64,000 nucleotides of DNA from Nereocystis luetkeana. Its lineage: Eukaryota > Sar > Phaeophyceae > Laminariales > Laminariaceae. The notes beneath the pieces were generated by a model, which worked only from the letters and a program-made list of their open reading frames with translations, did not search any database and was not told where the DNA came from. The position numbers and the translations under genes were made by a program. The DNA lies in contig JARUPZ010000018.1 in the NCBI GenBank assembly GCA_031213475.1, positions 5,989,680 through 6,053,679 on the forward strand, given 5' to 3'. Below, piece by piece: positions 10,801 to 21,100 of the stretch (its first letter is position 1; each line of letters starts with the position of its first letter).

Positions 10801-13800
10801 CCTGTGAGTGGCACGTGGGGCAAGGCGCGGGGACCTGAACATGTATTTCATGCTCTGTAGGGTCTGGTGTCGCATTGACTGTGTTACTGGCGCGCCGAAA
10901 ATGCGGACGGACGGGTGGTGGCGGCGGTGGTGTTGCCAGCGAAGGCGCGGAAAGAAATTCGAGACATACACGCCCCAACTTGTCCGTGAACGTCCAGGTT
11001 AGGCTTGCACAGTTTGATGTCGCGGTTTGGTTCACCCTGTATACCACGGGCCCTTGTCGAGCCTACATCCTGTGAGCGCATACCTGGAAGAATGTTTTTT
11101 CTGCTGGCTTTAGGATGTGATAACTTGCTGTGTCTAAGACATGGTGGCGTCGCGTTGACTCGCTCCGCCTGGCGCGGTCTATGGGTGCGGCGATTGATGG
11201 CGAGCTTGATGGAGATTTGGCAGAGACTGGTCGTGCTTTTAGTCTGCTCGAAGGATAATGAAAAACAAACTTGTGGGTATATTTGTTCGGCACGTAACCG
11301 GTAGCTTTCTGTAGCGGTAGGCACACCATAAAGGCTTGATCCAGGGCGGAATCTTTGAACACCTCCTCCCCCTCGCGGTAGCAGATCGTGGCCATTCCCA
11401 CGGCTCGTCGCTTCTCAGTGCACCTCACAGTTTACTGTAGAAAACGCACCTCCCCTCTCCCAACATTCCAGTGTTCCGTCTCGAATGGAATGCGTGGTCA
11501 GTGATCAAATGCCACGCAGCAAATGAGTACCCCCCTTCCCCCCCAGCCCTTTATTTTTGGTCCCTATCCCCACTCTCTTATCTTCGTGTATCCCGGCCTG
11601 CCCCCCCACCGCCACCCCTCTCGCCTCTTATATCCACCATCTCGATACGTTCATCTCGATCCCCCCCCCCCCCCACCACCACCACCACTCCTCGCACCCC
11701 CTATTTCCACCCTCTCTCTGTATGTTTATCTCGAGCCGTCCCGGTTTGTTGCTGAAGGGAAAGACGTGCTGCCCCCCACCTCTTCTGCCCCCGGCCTCGA
11801 CCCTCTCTCGTCTTTCATCCCGACTCTCTCTCGGTTTGATTCCGACCTTCTGTCTGCTTTGTCTCCACACAGTCTCCGTTTTTTCTCGGGCCTTTCTTCA
11901 CGTGTTTCCCACGACCCGCTCTCCACACGCTTATCCTCTACCCTCTTTACATGCGTTTATCCACCTTCTCTGCGCTGAAGCACGATTTTATCTCACCCTC
12001 TTTATACGAAGCGTAGGTCTCCCTCATCCCCTCTCTGTACCAAGTGTACGTTTATCTCTGCGCCCTCTCTCACGTATACCTGGTACGATACGTTTTATCT
12101 CGACCAGCCCCCCCTCCCGTGTCATTGCCATCGTAAAGGGGTCGACTTGCCGATGAAGGTGGTGGACATGTTCGGCTGCGGCGTCCCCGTGTGCGCCGTG
12201 CACTTCGACTGCCTCCAGGAGCTCGTGCGGGACGGCTACAACGGGTGCGTGTTCAAGGACAGCACGCAGCTGGCCCTCCAGCTCGAAGCGCTGCTCGACG
12301 GCTTCCCCCGCGGGGGGTGCGAGCTGGAAGGGTACCGAACTAACGTGAAAGAGGTACGCACGGTGATGGTACAGGCGTTAGGAGGCGCCGACGCCTCACG
12401 CACTGGGTGGAAAGAATATGGCGTTTCTTTTCGTTTTTCCTTGCGTCGCCGTGTGTCGTTTTGTCGTGACGTTTATTTCATCTGCGACGCAGCTGGGCGA
12501 TGCTCAAGCGTTGCTGTGGCTGAGGTGTTTGTGCGCGAGCTGTTGGAGTTTTTTTTGGACGCAAAGAGTATTCGTCAATTGTGTGCGTGTTTTTGAGCCG
12601 CCTTTGCTTGATGAGCGACCAGGAGGAACGTCTTCCGTCTAGTCAATGCTTGTGTGCCGGGGGGGGGCGGGGGGGGAGGGGGGGGGGGGGTGTACTCGAT
12701 AGGAGAGATGTATTCGATCTCATGCATGGCCGTAGTCGTATGACCATAGGGGCGTACTCATTTTTTGCTTGCCTTAGTCATTTGACCATTGACCACGCAT
12801 CCCTTTCGAGACGGAGGGAGCACCGTTCCTACTCCTAATATAGACACCTCCAACAATCGGGCGCTCATTACGTTGTTTCCATATATTACATAGAAACTTT
12901 TTGCTAATTTTATCCTCTTCCTGTTTGGCCGCCTTATGGCCACCATCTATCTCGTAGGATAGCGATCGTTTTCTCGCTATCTAGTTTGTCAAACTCCTCC
13001 ATGTCACATTCATGTATTTCCCTCATCTCCTCTTTTAACACATCCCGTTCCTCCTTGTATATTTCACATTCTCCTACTATGTGAGTTCCACTCTCTTTTG
13101 CTTTGCCACACGGGCACATCTGGGGGGGGCGGGGGGGGGGGGGGGGGGGAAGCGAACGCGTGTGTACGTCCACGGACAAAGCGCTTCGGATTGAGGGTAC
13201 GATCACCTTGCTGTAGCCTCCCGGACGGAGATCGATCAACTGGCTGACAGGAATTTTAAAGAAACTGAGTTTTGGCAGATCACCAGGTCGAGCTACATCG
13301 AAGCCACACATGGAAGTCACGCACGGCCTCGCATGCATGCGCACGCCCGATGATCGGATGAACGTTAGCGTTTCGCCTTCGCCGCCCCGCGGCTGTACCC
13401 CGCCTTCCATGTTTAGGCCGCGATGTATCATGAGCCCCACGTGACGAAACCAACGATAACGAGTAATAATATCCTCCCCAATGCCTACACCGGAAATTAA
13501 ATCAACTCATTGAAGCTGTCGTCCATATGCAAGTCCGCCTCGAAAAGCGGTTCTTAGTAGGATGCAGCTCACCCCTTCATGCGACTCGCCAGACACCTCA
13601 CGGCGCTTCGCGCTTGGTGCAAGCAATGTCTGCCTGGTCGGTGAAAACCCGACATGCTCCGTCCCGGCATTGTAGGGATGCGAGGGTCTATGGTCATACG
13701 ACTACGGCCATGCATGAGATCGAGTACATCTCTCCTATCGAGTACACCCCCTCCCCCCCTTCCGCTCTTGGTACAAGCCATGCCTGCCTGGTCGGTAAAA

Positions 13801-14251
13801 ACCCGAGCTGCCTCCGTCCCGTCATCGTAGGGAATGCGAGGGTCTATGGTCTTACACCTACTGTACGGCCATGCATGACATTAACACCCCCGCCCTCCAA
13901 TTTCCCCACCCCACCGGCGACGGCGGCACTGCGCACATACAGGTCACGCGATGGAGAGAAAACTGGGACGAATTCGCCTGGCCGCTTTTTTCGAAGCTGG
14001 GACGGCTGCCGCCCGCGAGCAAGGGTGCCAAGGGTGGAGAGGGGAGCCGAAGGCGCGGAGGTGGTGGCGGCGGCGGCGGCAGCGGCGGGGTCTGGGAGGC
14101 GGGGTGGTCGACGGCGGCGGTGGTGGAGGCGGTCGTGGTTCCGGCGATGGCGTTGGTGATCTTGCTTGTTGTCGTCCCCTCTCTTCCCAGCCGGCTCGAG
14201 GGCTGGGCGGTCGGGGCCGTGGCTAACGTTGCCGATCGCTGGCGGGGGTAG
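4806..14251 (+). CDS. ALG1: ALG1 chitobiosyldiphosphodolichol beta-mannosyltransferase (GT33)
   Basis: Transfers the first mannose from GDP-Man to GlcNAc2-PP-dolichol on the cytosolic face of the ER, the step that commits the N-glycan precursor. Exons: 4806-5444, 9620-10436, 12139-12353, 13943-14251 (659 aa; intron phases 0, 1, 0). Family motifs run in order: [18 protein letters not shown] (about 47-64), [82 protein letters not shown] and a last RWRENWDEF. Differences from animal and yeast ALG1: no N-terminal membrane anchor, about 120 residues of Ala/acidic low complexity inserted near residues 265-385, and a Gly-rich linker plus a hydrophobic segment near 615-635 at the C terminus. Intron 1 is 4.2 kb. 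The exon 2 acceptor (acaaaag|ATA) is weak but gives an ungapped match to the family. Family call very sure; exon edges fairly sure. Confidence 0.93.
5625..6798. mobile_element. Non-autonomous TIR DNA element in ALG1 intron 1
   Basis: The left end (CTATTTACGGGGGG, then GTAGTAAA) is matched inverted at the right end (CCCCCGTAATA). Further inside, GAGTGTTTGCGAT followed by a T run is mirrored by ATCGCAAACACTC. The terminal repeats therefore span roughly 100 bp with differences. The interior holds CAG/GCG repeats and no transposase. The left terminus also matches the 111 bp element at 24693-24803, including the block TAGGGCCTACGGTA, so the two are one family. Superfamily not determined. Confidence 0.6.
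6222..6275. repeat. CAG/GCG trinucleotide tract
   Basis: About eight CAG units run into GCG and CAG units inside the TIR element of ALG1 intron 1. Reading frames through it give polyGln or polyAla on either strand. Nothing links them to an exon, so I treat the tract as non-coding. Confidence 0.75.
8150..8262. repeat. Short dispersed repeat D, copy in ALG1 intron 1
   Basis: A block reading AACCTTTTTTAGTACTGCAG then CCCCGTTTTGGGTACAAAC resembles 22310-22372, which has AACCTTTTTAATACTGCGG then CCGTTTTGGGGACAAACC. In each copy part of the block recurs inverted close by (GAGTGGTTTGTCC here), suggesting a small inverted-repeat element. The role is unknown. Confidence 0.4.
9421..9541 (+). mobile_element. 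SINE-like repeat A, copy in ALG1 intron 1
   Basis: This copy contains the family core GTGCAAGCAATG, CTGGTCGGTGAAAACCC, TGGTCATACGAC and GGCCATGCATGA, followed by C-rich sequence up to about 9593. It ends about 80 nt before ALG1 exon 2, in sense orientation, so its C-rich flank supplies much of the pyrimidine tract of that acceptor. Confidence 0.75.
12661..13443 (-). mobile_element. 5'-truncated LINE (non-LTR) 3' fragment
   Basis: On the minus strand, 13440-12934 encodes a C-terminal LINE-like segment: a zinc-knuckle-like [17 protein letters not shown] followed by [14 protein letters not shown] and ILRDRWWP. A shift of frame near 12940 leads into a segment matching the copy at 29795-29995 (WKQR..ERPIVGG, then KGC.VNG.MTKA). 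The open frame is followed by a 3' tail (TATGGTCATACGAC...GAGTACA) and a C-rich tract, seen as the G run near 12661-12690 on the plus strand. The tail is nearly the same as that of repeat A at 13491-13760. It lies antisense in ALG1 intron 3. The catalytic reverse transcriptase domain is missing, and the copy is dead. Confidence 0.7.
13491..13760 (+). mobile_element. SINE-like repeat A, long copy in ALG1 intron 3
   Basis: About 270 bp match 62187-62462 in the same orientation, from CCGGAAAT through AACTCATTGAAGCTGTC, CCATATGCAAGTCCGC and GCGACTCGCC to the shared tail GAGATCGAGTACATC and a C-rich end. No open frame is conserved. I found no clear A and B boxes, so the origin of the head is unknown. 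The tail is shared with the LINE fragment next door. Confidence 0.75.
13764..13890 (+). mobile_element. SINE-like repeat A, short copy next to ALG1 exon 4
   Basis: A second, more diverged copy of the repeat A core follows directly after the C-rich end of the first (CTTGGTACAAGCCATGC, CTGGTCGGTAAAAACCC, GGCCATGCATGACAT). Its C-rich flank runs into the acceptor of ALG1 exon 4 at 13943, about 55 nt away. Confidence 0.7.
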
Positions 14252-17200
14252 AGGTGTGCGTGGGTCAAGCCGTTGTGCGTGGGTAGAGCTGTGAGAGGGG
14301 TAGCGCTTTGGCGGGAGGGGGGGGAGGGGGTTGGGCGTACTCATTTGTTGCTTGCCTTAGCCCTTTGACCATTGACCACGCATCCCTTTCGAGACGGACC
14401 ACCGTTCCTACTCCTAATAAGCGCTCTCGGGGGGGAGGGGGAGGGGTGGAGCTGTGCGTGGGTAAGTCTGTGCTCAGGTAGAGCCCTGCGCGGTTAGGGC
14501 GGATGTCTGTGTGCTACGCTACCGCTAGCGCTGCAGTAGTTGTTGATAGTTGATGTTTTTATGGGAGGTGTGGGTAGGACGTGAGGCTGGGGTGGGGGCT
14601 GGGGGTGGGTTTGTGGTATTGCGTTTTGAAGGGCATTTTTCGGGGGGTGGTTGTCGCCCAAGAAACCCGAAGCTTTGTCTTCACTGATGTGAAAATCGCA
14701 AAAGTTTTATTGCGGGTTGGGGCGGGGCGGAGGGCGTTGCTTGGCTCTGATCGAATTGGATTGGCTCGGCCTAACCTGACTTGGTTTAGCTTGGCTTGGC
14801 CTGGCGTGAATTATGTTTTGGTTTGATCGGCTTTGATTGGATTTGCGTGACTTTAGCGTAACCTTGATGTGGAATTGACGTGGCCTTGACGTAGCCTTGC
14901 CTTGACGTGACCTTGCGTTGATGTGACCTTGACATGAGCGTGGCGTGGTGTGGAAGCGGCTCGGCCTTGCGTTTCGACGTGTGGAAGCCGCGTCTCGCGC
15001 CTTGCAGTTTCCGGCACGTCTTTTTGAACATCTTTCATGACCGTTGGCATCAATCACAGCATTAGCCGCATCCCCAAAAGGCTTAGTTTCTGGAGGCAAT
15101 CAACTTTTTACGTGATGGTTGATGTTCACCGTCTTCTTTGCATCCCGGGGACGCAATACGTACCGGTTCTAACATTGTGTCCGGACGGAATTGTCTCGGC
15201 ATTTTCTTTTCACTCCCACTCATTGCCCAGGAAGGGAGAAAACTTCGCAGTCCGCTCTTTGGAAAGTCCTCCCTCGATGCAAAAGGTTGCGGGCCCGTGT
15301 TGGCCACCGGGTCGGTCAGAGGGTTAGGTCTGCTATGTACACCCGTACGTTCATCTCACTACAGCATAAATCGCGTCCTATGGAGGGTATGAAATCGTGC
15401 AATAGGGAGCAGACAGGCCGGGAGATACGTCAGGACACGTGGTTATATGGACTCGGTGTTTCACAGTTTTATTATGTGGTCCTCGATAAGCTAAGGTCCG
15501 GATGTGACTACAGTACTAAATATGTTACGTAATACTTGGCTGCCGTATTTTTACACGAAGCGCTTTTTCCCGAGTCTTATCCGGTCTCGCCGAAAGTACA
15601 ACTCCTGGCTGATGAAAACATCTGATGAAAAAATCGACTATTAAATAGCACGGGGAATGAATGCTGAGGTATGTGGTGTGCGCGATTAAAGTCAAGGCGA
15701 GTAAAATGCCGCGGGGGGGGGGAAGGGAAGACACCTGACACCTGTGACCGCAGCTTTTACTCAGGAGGCAATCAACCTCCCGCACGGACATTTTAGTTTT
15801 TTTCCCACGCTGATTTGACTTCTTCCACCCCAGATCTATGGTAGCCTCTCTTTTGTAACCACGGACTAGATTATCGGGGAAAAAAAACACGCACACATAC
15901 CCTCACAGCTGTGATCGAACGCTTCTTGTTGTGATCGAACATGTTAGTAGTAAAAGGAGAGGCAACAGCAACAACGGTGGATGTAGAGCTTTCGCAACTG
16001 ATCGTATCATGCACGTTCAGGGGACAAGAGTCCTTCAATTCAACTTGTGTAACCACAGTAGGCTGTATAATAGTACGAGTAGAAAAACGGGGGTCAAGCT
16101 TGTACGCATGTATGTACACATTTGGGGTGTTTTTAAGTAATACAGTAGTTCTCGTTTGTATACCCAAACGAAACAGCAGTGATTGCATTCAGTGCAGCCA
16201 GCGTTCACCCGCCCGCTAGCAAACCACATTCAGCCCAATTCATGTCTCGCCGCGCATACGCAATGAAATGGTGCCGAACTAAATAAAGCATACGCGACTT
16301 GCCCGCGTGACCGTTGCCTCAAAGTTCATTAATTAGGTAGCATTCGGAACGATACCCTCAAAGTACACAACCACAAGGACACGGTCCACCACCTCCACTA
16401 TGTCAATAAGTACTATAGGAAACAGGCAGGGTACCAGTCATGTGTGCCAAGTAGCAGCTGTTGTATCAGTTAGGAGTGGAAACCAGACGCAGACGCATAG
16501 ACAAACCAAGCCCCCCCCCCCCCCCCATTCCCACCCACAACACGCATGTAAAATCAGAGACCGCATTGCTGCTGTGAGTAAATCTACATTTCATAAGCCC
16601 TCTTCTTCACCTCTCCCCCGCTCCCCTAAGAAAAAAGCACTTCTAACCTCGCGTCCCCTGATTTTACCGTATGAAAACATCCACTTTCCTTACCGCTCTG
16701 CTTAAACCGAGCTCCAAGCCCCGTCTCCGCAACGCGTCGAAACAAAAACTGAACCGTGGTACGAGCACTTTTACAGTAGTAATGTCTCCAAGGCATGAAG
16801 CACAGAAACCTTCAGCACTCAAGCATTGTAATGCTGCGTGACTCCAATGGCACAGACGACCCGGTGCCCATTCCGCAACTAACTCCTCCTAAATCAGGCA
16901 GATCGTCACCTTGGGCTACTGTAGTAAAGACCGTGAAAACGTAAAACGGACACCACACTCCATCGTGTTACAGCGTTACAACCAAACCCGCTACACATAA
17001 CACGAACGCGCGCCACTAGCATTAAGCTAAAACCGCCTCGACAGATGACAATCCTGGGCGGTGCTGGTGACATACTAAGCATCCCTCTAAACATGTAACA
17101 CACCCGGGGACAGCATGCAACACGCAAAAAACGACCCGAAACCGCCGCTATCACTCAGTGCCTCCTGCGCCGTGCAAAAGAGGCAAAACACACACGATCA

Positions 17201-18155
17201 CTCCAGCAGCAACTTGAACACGCATTTCGCTCGCTTCCTCTCTCTGGTAAGACAGCTGGAACCACACCCCAGCCATCGTGTTTCTACCGTCGCTCACAAC
17301 CTACCTGTGAATAGTGCACTCTTGTGTCGGCGGCATATTAACAGCAACCGCTGGGTCAAGCGTCGGTCGAATCAGAACTGCAGCAGCAGTCAAATCGTCC
17401 ATTGTTCGGGCGTGCATCCAATCCTCGCATCGTGTTCACCAGTAATACCCCACCAAGAGATCACCCGCATCGTGCGCTTCAAGCTTTTGCAGACATGCCC
17501 ACCGGCGACCCAGCACCCGATCACCCAACTCAACGGAACCCATCAGACGACGAAGAGCCAAATAACCCGAGCAACCACCACGACGGAACAAGCCCCGTTC
17601 GACGACCCCTCCAGTCTCCCCACCCACATAAAAAAAAACTACCAGGTACAGCTTAACACCGCCCCGGGCGCTGATAACCCCTGCAACCCCGACACCCTAT
17701 CCCGCTACATGCGTTACACGCACCGCCACCACAAAACACAGGAAAACCCTTCACCTAACAACCTGTGTGTAGCACCTCTCGACCTACCGGTGGCGCCAAT
17801 CGCACGAAATTCTCGACCAACCAGCATGTACGATCTCGTTACCTATGAAACACATATTAGTGCGTCGCCAAGAAAAACGCGAGAAAAACATAGACCTGGA
17901 AAAACACGAGAAACATTTCACCTATGATATCACAACAGCCGATTTCGCGACCTGATTCACAAACTCCACAGAACAGGAGAAAACCCTTGTGCGCCTACCG
18001 CATCAGCCTGTTGGAGCCCGCGACCCACCAGGTACGACAAGACAGCTATTTATAGTTGAACCTAGTATATACCTGATAGACGTTCACGCGGCGCGTTCGG
18101 TTCGAGAGGATATATATTTTTCCTGCGCTCAATCATACCCTCACCCCACCCTCGC
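14252..18155. other. Convergent spacer between ALG1 and the kinesin gene
   Basis: This holds the 3' UTRs of both genes and about 3 kb of other sequence. Contents: a 90 bp LINE tail (14335-14425), a patch near 14700-14950 of repeated GACCTTGACGTG- and TTGGCTTGG-like words, a C run near 16510, and C/A-rich DNA from 16.5 to 18.0 kb. Open frames such as 17115-17927 are not supported as genes. Nothing else is recognised. Confidence 0.6.
14335..14425 (-). mobile_element. LINE 3' end fragment in ALG1 3' UTR region
   Basis: Ninety bp match the last codons and 3' end of the LINE fragments at 12750-12850 and 29800-29890. On the minus strand it reads TTAGGAGTAGGAACGG, GGGATGCGTGGTCAATGG and AAATGAGTACGCCC, then a C-rich tract. 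It is heavily 5'-truncated. Confidence 0.75.
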
Positions 18156-21100
18156 CTACGACTGGGTGCATTCCTGGCCGCTCTCCTCGTCAACAATGTT
18201 GGGGCTCTCGAGCAGAGCGCGAGAACGCGCGCGTCGGGCGGCGGCGGCGGTGGGTTGACCCGCGGCGGCCGGCTTCCCGGTGGGTGCCGCCTCGATGGGG
18301 ACATTGGTCCGGTCAGCGCAAGGCCGTTTTTTCGTCTGAGATCGGAGTAAAAAAAGGAAAAAGGAAAGTTGTTTCAACAACAAAAAGGCGGGTGGGAGGG
18401 TGGGCGGAGGGAGGGAGGGGAGGGGGGGGGGGGGAGGGTGAGCAGGTCGTTGTAATAGTCGTATTATACAACGTGGGAAAACAGAAGCAAGGCAGGCGAG
18501 GCGACATGGGGCACCTTCTCTTACAGGTGCGCCGCACTCTTGCCCCCACCTAGCAGTGATTCTTCAACGTGAGGAGGAGGAGGGGGGGGGTGCTCATGTC
18601 ATGGATGGTACTGCACCTATATACGTGTTTTCGGACAAACTGCTTGAAAACAGACTATAGGAAATTTCACCAGATGGGACATGGTGACGCCTCGTCCCCC
18701 TCGGCGGACGAGGGGAGTGTTTTTCGGCAGGTGTATAGAGGTCCTCACCACAGACCCCGGCGCGGGCGCGGATTTCACGGAGGACAGCTTATCCTTGATG
18801 GTGTCCAGCTCGGCCTTGTGCTTGTCGGCCTTGGTTCTCACGTCCGTGTTCTCTTGGAACAGGTTCATGTTCTCCTCCTGGAGGTAGGGAAGAAGGGAGG
18901 CCGCCACGCCAAACAATTGGGGAGAGAAAGCATCATGAGCATGAAGCCATAAACAAACCACACCCTAAACGTATTCCAAGGGTGTGCTTTCCAGTAGGCT
19001 ACCAGTATAATATACACCCTGGGATACCCGGGCGGCTCAACCTGGCTGTTTTGGTTATACTTGTTACTCGGGAAAGTAACCGGGTGCCCTCGGAGTAATT
19101 ACCCCACAAAACTATACCTGGTACCTGGTAGACAATTTAGAATCTTGGAAACCCCGGGAACCAAACCTGGTTGTTTGGGTAATACTCGCGAAGGCACCCG
19201 GGTACCCCAATACAATACTTTACGCTACCAAAGTATACAAGCTCTGGCACCCCCGGGTACTAAATATAGTTGCTTACGTCATACTTGGAAAGGTACCCGG
19301 GTACCCTCGACGTACTTACCCTATAAAACACACCCTTGTAATGCTTCGGCGAAGCTGGCACCGGAGTCAACGAAAGCGAACCCCAACACAATATCACGAG
19401 ACTACGGCTATCGCTACAATGCTCACCTCTACGCTTCGCCGCATCTAGTCGACGGAACGTCCAGGAAAAGCAGCGCTCTTCATGCCCCAAAACACCACAA
19501 CTTGAAGAGCTCGACGTACCAGGTACACAACATCATCCGGAAAGGAAAAATAAACTTGTAGGGTATAAATATGAGCGCCTGCATGGTCCTTACTCTTCTG
19601 GGCAGACTGATAAACATCGACCCAAAAAGGTACCGGTATACTGGTACTGTAAAACAACCCAAAAACGAAACGTAACAAAATAAGTCGGATGTCCATACGC
19701 ACAAAAAAAAAAAACTCCGAACGGGCTCCTCCCCTCCCACCCACACCTGGAGGAACTTAAGCTGGCGTTCGTGGTCCTTCTCCTTGGCCTTCACCGCCGC
19801 ATTCACAGCCTCCATCTTTTCCAACTCCGCAGCCTCCAACGCTTCCCTCGCGCGGGTCTCCCTCGCCTCCAGCTCCCTGAACCTGCTTACCCCAGCGATC
19901 ATCTGCTCCTTCAGGGCCGACCTATCCGCCTCCCCCTTGCGCAAAGCAGCGCTCATCTCCTCGAGCTCAGCGTGGTGCCTCTCCGCAGCAGCGGCGGCGG
20001 CGGCGGCGGCCGCAGCAACCGCAGACCCCTCGCCAGACGAAAAACTGCTCATCATGGACGCGTCCGACCCGCTGGCGCGCTGCGCAACCTCGAGCACAGC
20101 GTCACCGAGGTCGCGCCCTTCCGAGGCAGACACCCCCATCTGCTCCACGGCCGCGCGCACCCGCATGTGCTCCTTCTCCAGGTCGTGCACACGCTTCCCG
20201 TACACGCGCAGCTTCTCCACCACGTTCTTCTTGGCTCCCTGCAGCTCCGCAATACGCTCGGTGGCGGCCGCTAGGTCAGCGGGAGCTTCCCCCGTACCCA
20301 ATAATCCACTACTGCTACTGCCACCGGCACCACCACCCGCCTGAGACCGCCCCTCCTCAAGCACGGCCAACCTCTGCTTCAACTCCCTGTTCTCGGCCGC
20401 GGTCTTGCGGGCCGAGGTCTTCATCGCCTGTAGCTTCTCCACCTGGTGATTGGTGAGGCGAACCTCTTCCAGTCGCTTGATGCGCGAGTCTTTCTGAGCG
20501 ATGGCCTGCTTGCCCTCCTCGATCTCCCTCGAAAGCTCGGCGACCTCGGCGGCGGCAGTCCTAGCCTTCTCTGTCACCTCCGCGACAGCTTCCGTCGCCG
20601 CCTGCTCTGCGTCGCGAGCCGTCTCCAGGGCCGCCCGGACATCGGCAAGGGCGCTGTCTTTGGCCGCAGCAGCCTACAAAAAAAAAAAGGAATAAAAAAG
20701 TGCGACAAGAGAGCGTGCAGAAACGTTCGGTGTATGTTAACCAGCAACCATGCAAAGGTAAAACGAGGCTCACTACCTTTTACCGACCATACCCCACCCC
20801 CCACCCAAACTACTCCCCCCCGCCTCCCTCTGCCATTCCAAGCCCCTCCTTCCCCCTCCAAAACGACCGCCCCCCCCTCCCTCTGCTATTCCGAGACCCC
20901 CCCCCCTTGCCCGCCGTCCCGCGCACCACCAGCCACCGCACCTGTTCCAACACCGCCATGCGCTCCTCCGACGCACGGATGAGCATGCTCTGATCCCGCG
21001 CCGCCGTCTGCTCTGCACCGGCCACCTCCTCCCGCAGCCGATCAAGTTCTGCCTCCATCTCATCAGCCTTGTTCTCGGCGAGCAGCTTTTCTTGGCACAG

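Noticed and set aside
17115-17927. 270-codon plus-strand open frame
   Set aside because: It lies in C/A-rich DNA that is probably kinesin 3' UTR on the other strand. It has no domain, no low-complexity pattern like real genes here, and no splice context.
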